A DNA stretch of 64,000 nt from Streptomyces spiramyceticus (GTDB taxonomy: Bacteria > Actinomycetota > Actinomycetes > Streptomycetales > Streptomycetaceae). Positions 39,201 to 47,036 of this stretch are shown here, piece after piece (the stretch's first letter is position 1; each line of letters starts with the position of its first letter). A model generated the notes under the pieces. That model was not told where the DNA came from. It made no database searches and saw only the letters and a list, made by a program, of their open reading frames with translations. The stretch spans positions 1,873,001-1,937,000 of the forward strand of contig NZ_JARBAX010000001.1 in the NCBI RefSeq assembly GCF_028807635.1, given 5' to 3'. The position numbers were made by a program, and so were the translations under genes.

Positions 39201-39238
39201 GGGTGGAGGCGTACGCGGTGGCTGCGGACGCGGAGTGA
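36215..39238 (+). CDS. Secreted GH84-type beta-N-acetylglucosaminidase-like protein
   Basis: A 1007-residue exported glycosidase. The signal peptide (QLGRRRGATAVAVAVIGGLL, cleaved near FA-APSD) is followed by a GH20b-like domain (PVWPRPQSMRAAGQAVAVGE) and the GH84 barrel starting MTEGFYGQPWTPEQRL with YAPGDDPYRQARWRDPYP. Then come an NEW3-like beta-sandwich and a C-terminal F5/8 type C (CBM32) domain (WWQAELAEPVRLGQVVLHW). The GTG at 36215 with GGGGAG was chosen; the ATG at 36188 is the alternative. The usual catalytic pair FDD reads FQD here (Q330, D331), so activity is uncertain. It would act on GlcNAc-containing glycans; the csn operon is nearby. Confidence 0.87.
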   Translation: MQLGRRRGATAVAVAVIGGLLGGAQGAFAAPSDPGPDTPATTVPDRESDAALPPVWPRPQSMRAAGQAVAVGEDAVLVAGRGSDPYAVEALKAVLRGAGVKTLYSVKEGEPVPARGLVVKAGGTGAQDALRALRATARDDLPSGGYRIAVGSVDGRDTVALDGVGKDGLFHAAQTLRQLITAAKDGQDGRDGQNGQGGQGGQAIAGVMVRDWPGTAVRGMTEGFYGQPWTPEQRLAQIDFMARTKQNRYLYAPGDDPYRQARWRDPYPADQRAAFRALAERARRSHVTLGWAVAPGQAMCMSSDDDIKALNRKFDAMWALGVRSFQLQFQDVSYSEWHCGQDSDTFGSGPRAAAKAHARVANAVAKHLAERHPGAEPLSVMPTEFYQEGNTAYRQALAAQLDDGVQVAWTGVGVVPKTITGRELAGARTAFRRPLVTMDNYPVNDYAQDRIFLGPYTGREPAVATGSAALLANAMEQASASRIPLFTAADYTWNPRGYQPQESWQAAIDDLAGADAPAREAMRALAGNDASSVLGGEESAYLRPLIDDFWRARTSTDQGVRDAAAKRLRAAFTVMREAPQRLRSSAGGAFDDEVRPWIEQLARYGTAGELSVDLLQAQARGDGRAAWRASLDLDELRGSLKASRATVGKGVLDPFLAQVRKKADAWTGADRKGGSVSGGPGSYTVQLGRPRPVEALTAMTEPGKGEGAAVEAHVPGQGWRRIGTLHGSGWTQADAEGARADAIRVSWQESGQDADAPAVHHLVPWFADEPRAELRLKRTETDAEIGGRPQRVEARLIGRRPGDVRARLTAEPPKGIAVRAPRTTTVPRGSRATVPVEISVDKSVPAGEYKVPVAFDGQESVLTVRAFPRTAGPDLIRGEGARVSSSGDETADFPAPAAADGDPATRWTSPIGPSAWWQAELAEPVRLGQVVLHWQEAYAKKYRVQVSEDGRTWRTAATVRDGQGGRESVRMDAKGARFVRVQCDERALPFGYSLFGVEAYAVAADAE

Positions 39239-39249
39239 CGCGCTCGGTG

Positions 39250-39286
39250 GTGCGGGTTGCCTGCGGCGCATTCCCCTCCCCGCAGG
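39250..39286. repeat. Composite repeat, partial copy
   Basis: GTGCGGGTTGCCTGCGGCGC followed by ATTCCCCTCCCCGC is the outer end of the composite repeat family, seen also at 48090-48122 and inverted at 61015-61050. It lies between the convergent GH84 and HNH genes. Confidence 0.65.
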
Positions 39287-39336
39287 GACCTGCCCGCACC
39301 CCGAAGCCCGCCCCCGCACCGCAAAAGCCCGGAACC

Positions 39337-39873
39337 TCAGGCGGAAATGCCGTCGATCCGGGCCAGCGCATCGTCCGCGCCGAACGGCTGCAAGTACGGC
39401 AGCCAGCGCGGATCCCTGTGCCCGGTCCCGATGATCCGCCAGGCCAGCCCGGACGGCGGGGCAGGCTGATGGCGCAGCCGCCAGCCGAGCTCCATCAGAT
39501 GCCGGTCGGCCTTGACGTGATTGCAGCGGCGGCAGGCCGCCACCACGTTCTCCCAGGCGTGCTGTCCGCCTCGGCTGCGCGGAATGACGTGGTCGACGCT
39601 GGTTGCGACGCCACCGCAGTACATACAGCGCCCGCCGTCCCTGGCGAAGAGCGCACGGCGGGTGAGTGGGACGGGCCCCCGGTAGGGGACCCGCACGAAC
39701 CGTTTGAGCCGCACGACACTGGGTGCCGGGACGGCGCGGGTCGCGCTGTGCATGAAGGCGCCGGATTCCTCGAGGCAGAGAGCCTTGTTCTCCAGGACGA
39801 GGACGAGCGCGCGGCGGAGCGGTACGACGCCGAGCGGCTCGTACGACGCATTGAGGACCAGGACATGCGGCAC
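39337..39873 (-). CDS. HNH endonuclease family protein
   Basis: A 178-residue protein. The HNH core is ARDGGRCMYCGGVATSVDHV followed by IPRSRGGQHAWENVVAACRR and CNHVKADR, with two cysteine pairs for structural zinc and DH, N and H residues for the catalytic metal. The N-terminal half begins LVLNASYEPLGVVPLRRAL, typical of a group widely conserved in actinobacteria as a single-copy chromosomal gene. No mobile element surrounds it, so a housekeeping DNA-processing role is more likely than homing, but the function is not established. Confidence 0.85.
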   Translation of the reverse strand: MPHVLVLNASYEPLGVVPLRRALVLVLENKALCLEESGAFMHSATRAVPAPSVVRLKRFVRVPYRGPVPLTRRALFARDGGRCMYCGGVATSVDHVIPRSRGGQHAWENVVAACRRCNHVKADRHLMELGWRLRHQPAPPSGLAWRIIGTGHRDPRWLPYLQPFGADDALARIDGISA

Positions 39874-40110
39874 GGATGCCTCCTATTACGCCGGCGGCGC
39901 GTGGCTCGCGCCGGGACGATCTGCTCTCAGTCTCCCCTCATGCCTGGTCGAAACGCCACCACGTCCGGGTAACGGGCTCGGAGTGTTTTCGACCACATCA
40001 CCTTCATGCCCTGGTGAGGCTTGTCTCTCCCTCGAACAGAGCACCGGCCTAGGCGGGATGCCCCGTTAGTGTGGTTGGTCTGCTGTCGTCCCTGCCTGGA
40101 GGTTCTTGCC

Positions 40111-41172
40111 GTGTTCTGGTCCGCCCTGTCGGCCCCCGACCCGACGACCGAACCCGTCACCCTCGACGGGGCCACGCAGCAGGCGAACAACGCCGCGGGC
40201 TGGGTGGAGGAGAACTGGTCCGTCTGGCTGAGCGTGGGCCTGCGCATTCTGCTGATCGTCGTGATCGCCGTCGTACTGCGTACGGTCATTCGCCGCGCCC
40301 TCACCAGGCTGATAGCGCGCATGAACCGCAGCGCCCAGGCGGTCGAGGGCACCGCACTAGGCGGTCTCCTGGTGAACGCCGAGCGGCGCCGCCAGCGCTC
40401 CGAGGCGATCGGGTCCGTACTGCGGTCCGTCGCGTCGTTCCTGATCCTCGGTACGGCCGCCCTGATGGTGCTGGGCGCCCTCAACATCAATCTGGCGCCG
40501 CTCCTCGCATCGGCGGGTGTGGCGGGTGTGGCGCTCGGTTTCGGTGCGCGCAACCTCGTCACCGACTTCCTCTCCGGCGTCTTCATGATCCTTGAGGACC
40601 AGTACGGCGTGGGGGACAGCATCGACGCGGGCGTCGCGTCGGGCGAGGTCATCGAGGTCGGCCTGCGGGTGACGAAGCTGCGCGGCGACAACGGCGAGAT
40701 CTGGTACGTCCGCAACGGCGAGATCAAGCGGATCGGCAACCTCAGCCAGGGCTGGGCCACGGCCGGAGTCGACGTACAGGTACACCCCTCCGAGGACCTG
40801 GACCGCGTACGCAAGGTGATCGCCGAGACCGCCGACGCATTCGCCAAGGACGAGCCGTGGAACGAGCTGCTGTGGGGCCCGGTCGAGGTGCTCGGCCTGG
40901 ACTCGGTGCTGCTCGACTCGATGGTCGTGCGGGTCTCCGCGAAGACGATGCCGGGCAAGGCGCTCGGGGTGGAGCGCGAACTGCGCTGGCGGATCAAGCA
41001 GGCGTTCGACCGGGCGGGCATCCGGATCGTCGGCGGCCCCGTGGGAGCCGGGCCGGAGGCCGCCGCCGACCCGACGGCGGGCATGGCGGCGCCGTCCGCC
41101 TACGCCTCGGCGACCTCCCCGCAGTCGGTCTCGGCGTCCCCGATCCCGCCGCCCACGAATCTCGCAAAGTAA
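40111..41172 (+). CDS. Small-conductance mechanosensitive channel (MscS family)
   Basis: A 353-residue membrane protein that releases solutes on osmotic downshock. Predicted helices include LSVGLRILLIVVIAVVLRTV (from about residue 41), then a second near 114-134 and the pore-lining helix (LLASAGVAGVALGFGARNLV, the usual Gly/Ala-rich TM3). The beta domain follows (VFMILEDQYGVGDSID) and an alpha/beta cytoplasmic domain. The C-terminus is a Pro/Ser-rich tail. The GTG start at 40111 has GGAGG 8 bases upstream. It is divergent from the HNH gene and precedes the csn operon. Confidence 0.88.
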   Translation: MFWSALSAPDPTTEPVTLDGATQQANNAAGWVEENWSVWLSVGLRILLIVVIAVVLRTVIRRALTRLIARMNRSAQAVEGTALGGLLVNAERRRQRSEAIGSVLRSVASFLILGTAALMVLGALNINLAPLLASAGVAGVALGFGARNLVTDFLSGVFMILEDQYGVGDSIDAGVASGEVIEVGLRVTKLRGDNGEIWYVRNGEIKRIGNLSQGWATAGVDVQVHPSEDLDRVRKVIAETADAFAKDEPWNELLWGPVEVLGLDSVLLDSMVVRVSAKTMPGKALGVERELRWRIKQAFDRAGIRIVGGPVGAGPEAAADPTAGMAAPSAYASATSPQSVSASPIPPPTNLAK

Positions 41173-41189
41173 CCCCCGCTGAGGCCCTT

Positions 41190-41210
41190 GACGCCTGCCT
41201 TACGGGCGTC
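41190..41210 (+). terminator. Weak hairpin after MscS gene
   Basis: GACGCC and GGCGTC can pair around a 9-base loop, followed by TTACCTTCCT. It lies 17 bases after the stop codon and may separate the channel gene from the csn operon. Confidence 0.4.
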
Positions 41211-41229
41211 TTACCTTCCTCTCACCGAA

Positions 41230-41244
41230 TAGGAAACTTTCCTA
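41230..41244 (+). promoter_or_regulatory. CsnR box (operator of the csn operon)
   Basis: TAGGAAACTTTCCTA is a perfect palindrome and matches the CsnR operator core AGGAAASTTTCCT described in Streptomyces, recalled from the literature. It lies 50 bases before the csnR start codon, so CsnR would repress its own operon until chitosan oligosaccharides are present. Confidence 0.8.
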
Positions 41245-41293
41245 ACAATGATGTTCGGGAGAGTGTCGGTAGCTGAAGGGTGGGTGCGTCGCC

Positions 41294-42505
41294 ATGGCCG
41301 GTACACCGGGTACGCCGGGAACACCGCGCGTACTGCGTGCGATGAACGACCGTGCCGCGCTCGACCTGCTCCTTGAGCACGGCCCCCTCTCCCGTACGAA
41401 GATCGGCAAGCTCACCGGGCTCTCCAAGCCCACCGCCTCCCAGCTGCTGGCCCGCCTGGAGTCAGCGGGCCTCGTCGTCGCCACCGGTACGAGCGAGGGG
41501 CGGCCGGGACCCAACGCCCAGCTGTACGCCGTCAACGCCCGCGCCGCCCATGTCGCCGCGCTCGACGTGACGCCGGAGCGGATCCTGGCCGCTGTCGCCG
41601 ACGTGACGGGCGAGACCGTCGGGCAGTTCGCGCTGCCCACGCCCGGCCGCCGCGCCGCCGAGTCCGTCGTCGTCCAGGTGACCGAGGCGCTCGACGGAGC
41701 CGTGAAGGCCGCCGGGCTCGTACGGTCCGACGTCCACCGGGTCGTCGTCGCGACACCGGGCGCCTTCGACCCCGGCACCGGACGACTGCGGTACGCGTCC
41801 CACCTGCCCGGCTGGCACTCCCCCACGCTCCTCGACGAGCTGGCGGCCGCGCTGCCCATGCCCGTCGAGTACGAGAACGACGTGAACCTGGCCGCCGTCG
41901 CCGAGCAGCGTCTGGGCGCGGCACGCGGGCACCAGGACTTCGTGCTCCTGTGGAACGAGGGCGGGCTCGGCGCCGCGCTGGTGATCAACGGGCAGCTGCA
42001 CCGGGGCTGGACCGGCGGCGCCGGCGAGGTCGGCTTCATGCCGGTGCCCGGCACACCGCTCGTACGCCGGGTGGCCAAGGCGAACTCCGGCGGCTTCCAG
42101 GAGCTCGCGGGCGGGCAGGCCGTACCGCGGCTGGCCCGGGAGCTCGGCATCCAGGTGCCGGCGGCCGATTCGTACACCGAGGAGGCCGTCGCGCTGCTCG
42201 CCGAGGCGTCGCTGGCCGGCGGCGGCCCGTACCGGGAGCTCCTCCAGGCCTTCGCGACCGGGCTCGCGACCGGCCTCGCCTCGATGGTCGCGCTCCTCGA
42301 CCCCGAACTGATCGTGCTGTCCGGCGGCGTTCTCGTCGCGGGCGGCGAACCGCTGCGCGCGCTGGTCCAGTCGGAGCTCGCCGAGCTGGCGGCGCCCCGG
42401 CCGCGGCTCGTCATCGGATCCGTACAGGAACAGCCGGTGCTGCGCGGGGCGCTGGAGAGCGCCCTCGCGACCACGCGGGACGAGGTCTTCGACACCTCCC
42501 GCTAG
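41294..42505 (+). CDS. csnR: ROK-family transcriptional repressor CsnR
   Basis: A 403-residue repressor of chitosan utilisation. The winged helix-turn-helix near the N-terminus reads GPLSRTKIGKLTGLSKPTAS, and the C-terminal two-thirds is a ROK sugar-binding domain (VEYENDVNLAAVAEQRLGAA, GAGEVGFMPVPG, DPELIVLSGGVL). The first residues MAGTPGTPGTPR are a short GTP repeat. The CsnR-type palindrome at 41230-41244 and the five chitosan-utilisation genes that follow on the same strand support the name. The gene is separated from csnE by only 50 bases with no terminator. Confidence 0.9.
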   Translation: MAGTPGTPGTPRVLRAMNDRAALDLLLEHGPLSRTKIGKLTGLSKPTASQLLARLESAGLVVATGTSEGRPGPNAQLYAVNARAAHVAALDVTPERILAAVADVTGETVGQFALPTPGRRAAESVVVQVTEALDGAVKAAGLVRSDVHRVVVATPGAFDPGTGRLRYASHLPGWHSPTLLDELAAALPMPVEYENDVNLAAVAEQRLGAARGHQDFVLLWNEGGLGAALVINGQLHRGWTGGAGEVGFMPVPGTPLVRRVAKANSGGFQELAGGQAVPRLARELGIQVPAADSYTEEAVALLAEASLAGGGPYRELLQAFATGLATGLASMVALLDPELIVLSGGVLVAGGEPLRALVQSELAELAAPRPRLVIGSVQEQPVLRGALESALATTRDEVFDTSR

Positions 42506-42555
42506 TCCCTTCTCTCTGCCGCCCAACCCCCGTCCCTGCCCCCGGGAGCCTTGCC

Positions 42556-43899
42556 ATGCGCAGAAACAGCCGTAACAGCCGTCTCATCACCTCAGCCGTG
42601 GCCGTCGCGGCGATATCCGTGCTCGCCTCCGCGTGTACGGGCCAGTCGGCGTCCGAGGCGAATGACGACCCGAACGCCAACACCACGATCACCTTCTGGC
42701 ACGGCTGGAGCGCCCCGACCGAGGTGAAGGCGATCCAGGCGAACGTCGACCGCTTCGAGGCACAGCACAAGAACATCAAGGTCGACGTCGTCGGCAACAT
42801 CAACGACGACAAGCTCAACCAGGCGTTGCGGGCGGGAGGGTCGAAGGGCCCGGACGTCGTCTCGTCCTTCACGACGTCGAATGTCGGGAAGTTCTGCTCG
42901 TCGGGCGCCTTCGCCGATCTCAAGCCCTTCATCGAGAAGTCGAAGCTCGACCTGGAGAAGACCTTCCCGAAGGTGACGCTGGAGTACACGCAGTTCGAGG
43001 GCAAGCGGTGCGCGATGCCGCTGCTCGCCGACGCGTACGGCCTCTACTACAACAAGGACGCCTTCAAGAAGGCCGGCATCGCGTCCCCACCGAAGACCAT
43101 GTCCGAGCTGACCGCCACGGCGAAGAAGCTCACGAAGACCAAGGGTGACAGCTACGAGCAGCTCGGCTTCATGCCGAACTTCCACGGCTTCGAGACGACC
43201 ACCGAGCATTACATGGGCAGTTGGGACCAGATGTACTTCGACGAGAGCGGCAAGTCCAACATCGCCAAGGATCCGGCCTTCGCTGCCATGTTCACGCAGC
43301 AGAAGAAACTGGTCGACGAGCTCGGCGGCTTCGAGAAGCTGGAGAAGTACCGGGGCACCTTCGGTGACGAGTGGGGCGCCAAGCACCCGTTCCACACCGG
43401 CCAGGTCGCGATGCAGATGGACGGCGAGTGGCGGCTCGGCATGGCGGAGGACGCCAAGGTGCCGTTCGAGGTCGGCGTCGCGCCGATGCCCGTCGCCGAC
43501 GACGAGGCCGACAGCTACGGCAAGGGCTTCCTGTCCGGCACGATCATGGGCATCGCCCCGGCCGGCAAGAAGCAGAACGCGGCCTGGGAACTGATCAAGT
43601 TCATGACCACCGACACGAAGGCGGTCGTGGAGTTCGCCAACGCGATCCGCAATGTGCCGTCCACCTTCGACGCCCTGAAGTCGCCCGGCCTCAAGCTCGA
43701 CCCGCGCTTCAAGACCTTCCTGGACATCGCGCAGCACCCGAAGTCGAACACCCCGGCGGGCGCGGTGAATGGTGCCACGTACCTCAACACGCTCCAGGAC
43801 TTCGGCTACCAGTACGAGAAGGGCGCGGTGAAGGACCTGAAGGCCGGGCTGGAGAAGACGGCTCAGCAGATCGACACCGACATCGCGAAGGCGAAGTAG
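42556..43899 (+). CDS. csnE: Chitosan-oligosaccharide-binding lipoprotein CsnE
   Basis: A 447-residue extracytoplasmic receptor. The signal peptide (SRLITSAVAVAAISVLASAC) ends at lipid-modified Cys27, with ASAC as a slightly atypical lipobox. The mature part is an SBP_bac_1 domain starting TTITFWHGWSAPTEVKAIQA. The start is the ATG at 42556 behind GGGAG. It should bind glucosamine oligomers and pass them to CsnF and CsnG. The assignment rests on operon context and the csnR link; the fold alone says only sugar. Confidence 0.88.
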   Translation: MRRNSRNSRLITSAVAVAAISVLASACTGQSASEANDDPNANTTITFWHGWSAPTEVKAIQANVDRFEAQHKNIKVDVVGNINDDKLNQALRAGGSKGPDVVSSFTTSNVGKFCSSGAFADLKPFIEKSKLDLEKTFPKVTLEYTQFEGKRCAMPLLADAYGLYYNKDAFKKAGIASPPKTMSELTATAKKLTKTKGDSYEQLGFMPNFHGFETTTEHYMGSWDQMYFDESGKSNIAKDPAFAAMFTQQKKLVDELGGFEKLEKYRGTFGDEWGAKHPFHTGQVAMQMDGEWRLGMAEDAKVPFEVGVAPMPVADDEADSYGKGFLSGTIMGIAPAGKKQNAAWELIKFMTTDTKAVVEFANAIRNVPSTFDALKSPGLKLDPRFKTFLDIAQHPKSNTPAGAVNGATYLNTLQDFGYQYEKGAVKDLKAGLEKTAQQIDTDIAKAK

Positions 43900-43906
43900 C
43901 CCCCCG

Positions 43907-44848
43907 ATGAGCATGAACACGCTCCGCTCGAAGCGCCGCAGGTCGGCCCTTCGGACGGCGGCCTTCATGTCGCCGTGGCTCGTCGGGTTCAGCGTCTTCT
44001 TCGCGTACCCGCTGCTGTCGACCGTCTATTTCTCATTCATGAAGTACGACGGTTTCGGTGTCCCCGCCTTCAACGGGCTCGACAACTGGACGTATGTCTT
44101 CAGCGACTACCCGATGTTCTGGCCGTCGCTGGGCAACACGCTGTGGCTCGTCCTGGTCATGGTCACCTGCCGGGTCGTCTTCGGCCTCGGCATCGGCCTG
44201 CTCATCACCAGGATCAAGACGGGTACGGGCATCTTCCGCACCCTCTTCTACCTGCCGTTCCTGGCGCCGCCCGTCGCCGCGACGCTCGCCTTCGTCTTCC
44301 TGCTCAACCCTGGTACCGGGCCGGTCAATTCGATCCTCGGTGACGTGGGCCTGCCTGCCCCCGGCTGGTTCAACGACGCGTCCTGGTCGAAGCCGGCGCT
44401 CACCGTGCTCGCTGTGTGGGGCATCGGCGACCTGATGGTCATCTTCATGGCCGCACTGCTCGACGTACCGAAGGAGCAGTACGAGGCGGCGGAGCTGGAC
44501 GGCGCGTCCGGGCTTCAGCGCTTCCGGTTCGTCACCCTGCCGAACATCGCGCCGATCGTGATGTTCTCGGTCGTGACCGGCGTGATCCAGACCATGCAGT
44601 ACTACACACAGCCGCTGGTCGCGGGGAAGGTCGCCTCCGGCATCATCGGCGGCTCGGGCCAGCAGTTCGAGCCGGGCTACCCCGACAAGTCGACGCTCAC
44701 ACTCCCCCAGCTCGTGTACAACCTCGGCTTCCAGCGCTTCGACTACGGGGCGGCCTGTGTCGTCGCCCTCGTTCTGTTCGCCCTGGCCATGGCCTTCACC
44801 GCGCTTCTGATGCGGCGGCGCGGCGGCCTGATCCAGGCAGGGGAATGA
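43907..44848 (+). CDS. csnF: Sugar ABC permease CsnF
   Basis: A 313-residue MalF-type permease. The first helix is FMSPWLVGFSVFFAYPLL (about 20-37) and the EAA coupling loop is YEAAELDGASGLQRFRFVTL near residue 192. It begins 7 bases after csnE, and its stop overlaps the csnG start (ATGA). No ATPase gene is present in this operon, so like other Streptomyces sugar importers it probably depends on the shared ATPase MsiK encoded elsewhere. Confidence 0.88.
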   Translation: MSMNTLRSKRRRSALRTAAFMSPWLVGFSVFFAYPLLSTVYFSFMKYDGFGVPAFNGLDNWTYVFSDYPMFWPSLGNTLWLVLVMVTCRVVFGLGIGLLITRIKTGTGIFRTLFYLPFLAPPVAATLAFVFLLNPGTGPVNSILGDVGLPAPGWFNDASWSKPALTVLAVWGIGDLMVIFMAALLDVPKEQYEAAELDGASGLQRFRFVTLPNIAPIVMFSVVTGVIQTMQYYTQPLVAGKVASGIIGGSGQQFEPGYPDKSTLTLPQLVYNLGFQRFDYGAACVVALVLFALAMAFTALLMRRRGGLIQAGE

Positions 44849-45762
44849 CGACGGTGACTGTGACTGAGCCTGTGAATGAACCTGTGAACACCGCCTCCAC
44901 GAAGACCGGCCCCACGCCGGCCGAGCGCACCGCACGCCGCAAGGCGCTGCTGCACTGGATCGCCGTGCACTCGCTGGGGATCGCAGCCGCACTCTTCTTC
45001 GTACTGCCGTTCGTCTTCGTCGTACTGACGTCGCTGATGAACGACCAGCAGGCGCTGACCCGCGACCTCACCCCGAACACCTGGGAGTGGGGCAACTACG
45101 CCAAGGTCTTCGACACACCCGGCTTCCTGACCTGGTGGAGGAACACCCTGCTGTACGCCGGACTGGGTACCGTACTCACGGTCGTCTCCTCGGTTCCGGT
45201 GGCGTACGCGCTGGCCAAGTTCCGTTTCCGGGGCCGCAATCTGTCGCTAATGCTCGTCATCTCGATGATGATGCTGCCGCCGCAGGTCGTCATCATCCCG
45301 ATGTACCTCTTCTGGGCGAAGCAGCTGGACCTGTCCGGCACGCTGTGGCCGCTGATCATCCCGATGGCCTTCGGCGACGCGTTCTCCATCTTCCTGCTGC
45401 GGCAGTTCCTGCTGACCATCCCCAACGAGTACCTGGACGCGGCGAAAGTCGACGGCTGCGGCGAATTCCGCACGCTCGTCCGGGTGGTACTGCCGATGGC
45501 CAGGCCGGGCATCGCGGCCATCGCACTGTTCCAGTTCTTCTATGCCTGGAACGACTACTTCGGCCCCCAGATCTACGCCTCGGAGAACCCCGGCGCCTGG
45601 ACGCTGTCGTACGGGCTGGAGTCCTTCAAGGGCGCGCACCACACCGACTGGAATCTGACCATGGCCGCGACCGTACTGGTCATGGCCCCCGTGATCCTCG
45701 TGTTCTTCTTCGCACAGAAGGCGTTCGTCGAGGGTGTCACGCTGACCGGAGTAAAGGGCTGA
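44845..45762 (+). CDS. csnG: Sugar ABC permease CsnG
   Basis: A 305-residue MalG-type permease pairing with CsnF. The ATG at 44845 overlaps the csnF stop by four bases. The first 30 residues are a Thr/Val/Asn-rich tail (TTVTVTEPVNEPVNTAST), then the first helix LGIAAALFFVLPFVFVV. The EAA loop YLDAAKVDGCGEFRTLVRVV lies near residue 198 and is followed by LPMARPG. Eight bases separate it from csnH. Confidence 0.88.
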   Translation: MTTVTVTEPVNEPVNTASTKTGPTPAERTARRKALLHWIAVHSLGIAAALFFVLPFVFVVLTSLMNDQQALTRDLTPNTWEWGNYAKVFDTPGFLTWWRNTLLYAGLGTVLTVVSSVPVAYALAKFRFRGRNLSLMLVISMMMLPPQVVIIPMYLFWAKQLDLSGTLWPLIIPMAFGDAFSIFLLRQFLLTIPNEYLDAAKVDGCGEFRTLVRVVLPMARPGIAAIALFQFFYAWNDYFGPQIYASENPGAWTLSYGLESFKGAHHTDWNLTMAATVLVMAPVILVFFFAQKAFVEGVTLTGVKG

Positions 45763-45770
45763 GACGGCAT

Positions 45771-47036
45771 ATGAAACTCGCAGTAGTGGGTGGTGGGTCC
45801 ACCTACACACCTGAGTTGATCGACGGCTTCGCACGGCTTCGGGACACACTGCCGATCGAAGAGCTGGTCCTCGTCGATCCGGCCGCCGAACGGCTCGACC
45901 TGGTGGGCGGCCTGGCGCGGCGGATCTTCGCCAAGCAGGGCCACCCGGGCCGCATCACGACGACCTCCGACCTGGACGCGGGCGTCGCCGACGCCGACGC
46001 GGTGCTGCTCCAGCTGCGCGTCGGCGGGCAGGCGGCCCGGAAGCAGGACGAGACCTGGCCGCTGGAGTGCGGCTGCGTCGGGCAGGAGACGACGGGCGCC
46101 GGAGGCCTGGCGAAGGCGCTGCGGACCGTGCCGGTGGTGCTCGACATCGCGGAGCGGGTACGGCGTACCAACCCGGACGCATGGATCATCGACTTCACCA
46201 ACCCTGTGGGGATCGTGACGCGGGCGCTGCTCCAGGCGGGTCACAAGGCCGTCGGCCTGTGCAATGTCGCGATCGGTTTCCAGCGGAAGTTCGCGAAACT
46301 GCTCGATGTGGCGTCGGCGGATGTGCACCTGAACCATGTCGGTCTCAACCACCTGACGTGGGAGACGGCTGTACGGCTCGGGGGCCCCGAGGGCGAGAAC
46401 GTGCTGCCCAGGCTGCTGGCCGAGCACGGTGACGCGATCGCCGACGATCTGCACATGCCGCGCGCGATCGTCGACCGGCTCGGCGTCGTCCCCTCGTACT
46501 ACCTGCGCTACTTCTACGCGCACGACGAGGTCGTACGGGAGTTGGGGACGAAGCCGTCCCGGGCCTCCGAGGTGGCCGGTATGGAGCGGGAGCTGCTGGC
46601 CATGTACGGCGACCCGGCGCTGGACGAGAAGCCCGCCCTGCTCGCCGAGCGCGGCGGCGCGTTCTACTCGGAGGCCGCGGTGGATCTGGCGGCGTCCCTG
46701 CTGGGCGGAGGAGGCTCGACGTACCAGGTGGTCAACACGTACAACAACGGCACGCTGCCGTTCCTCGCCGACGACGCGGTGATCGAGGTCCAGGCGCGGG
46801 TGGACAAGGCGGGGGCGACGCCTCTGGCCGTTCCCGCGCTCGATCCGATGTACGCGGGGCTGATCGCGCATGTGACGGCGTACGAGGAACTGGCGCTGGA
46901 GGCCGCGCTGCGCGGCGGGCGGGACCGGGTCTTCAAAGCGCTGCTCGCGCATCCGCTGATCGGCCAGTACGAACACGCCGAGGCGCTCACCGAGCGGCTG
47001 ATCGCTCACAACCGGGAGCACCTGGCGTGGGCGTGA
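45771..47036 (+). CDS. csnH: GH4 family glycosidase CsnH (6-phospho-beta-glucosidase type)
   Basis: A 421-residue cytoplasmic NAD- and metal-dependent glycosidase that cleaves imported, probably phosphorylated, oligosaccharides by an oxidation-elimination route. The NAD loop is VVGGGSTYTPELIDGF at the N-terminus. GCVGQETTGAGGLAKAL and DFTNPVGIVTRALL follow, and the metal ligands are in LCNVAIGF (Cys) and LNHVGLNHLTW (His). In the csn setting the natural substrate would be a glucosamine disaccharide or its 6-phosphate; this is inferred. The stop overlaps the start of csnK. Confidence 0.89.
   Translation: MKLAVVGGGSTYTPELIDGFARLRDTLPIEELVLVDPAAERLDLVGGLARRIFAKQGHPGRITTTSDLDAGVADADAVLLQLRVGGQAARKQDETWPLECGCVGQETTGAGGLAKALRTVPVVLDIAERVRRTNPDAWIIDFTNPVGIVTRALLQAGHKAVGLCNVAIGFQRKFAKLLDVASADVHLNHVGLNHLTWETAVRLGGPEGENVLPRLLAEHGDAIADDLHMPRAIVDRLGVVPSYYLRYFYAHDEVVRELGTKPSRASEVAGMERELLAMYGDPALDEKPALLAERGGAFYSEAAVDLAASLLGGGGSTYQVVNTYNNGTLPFLADDAVIEVQARVDKAGATPLAVPALDPMYAGLIAHVTAYEELALEAALRGGRDRVFKALLAHPLIGQYEHAEALTERLIAHNREHLAWA

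Noticed and set aside
41950..42555. A long upstream extension of csnE in frame
   Set aside because: It overlaps most of csnR and would bury the lipoprotein signal; the ATG at 42556 behind GGGAG gives a normal signal peptide.
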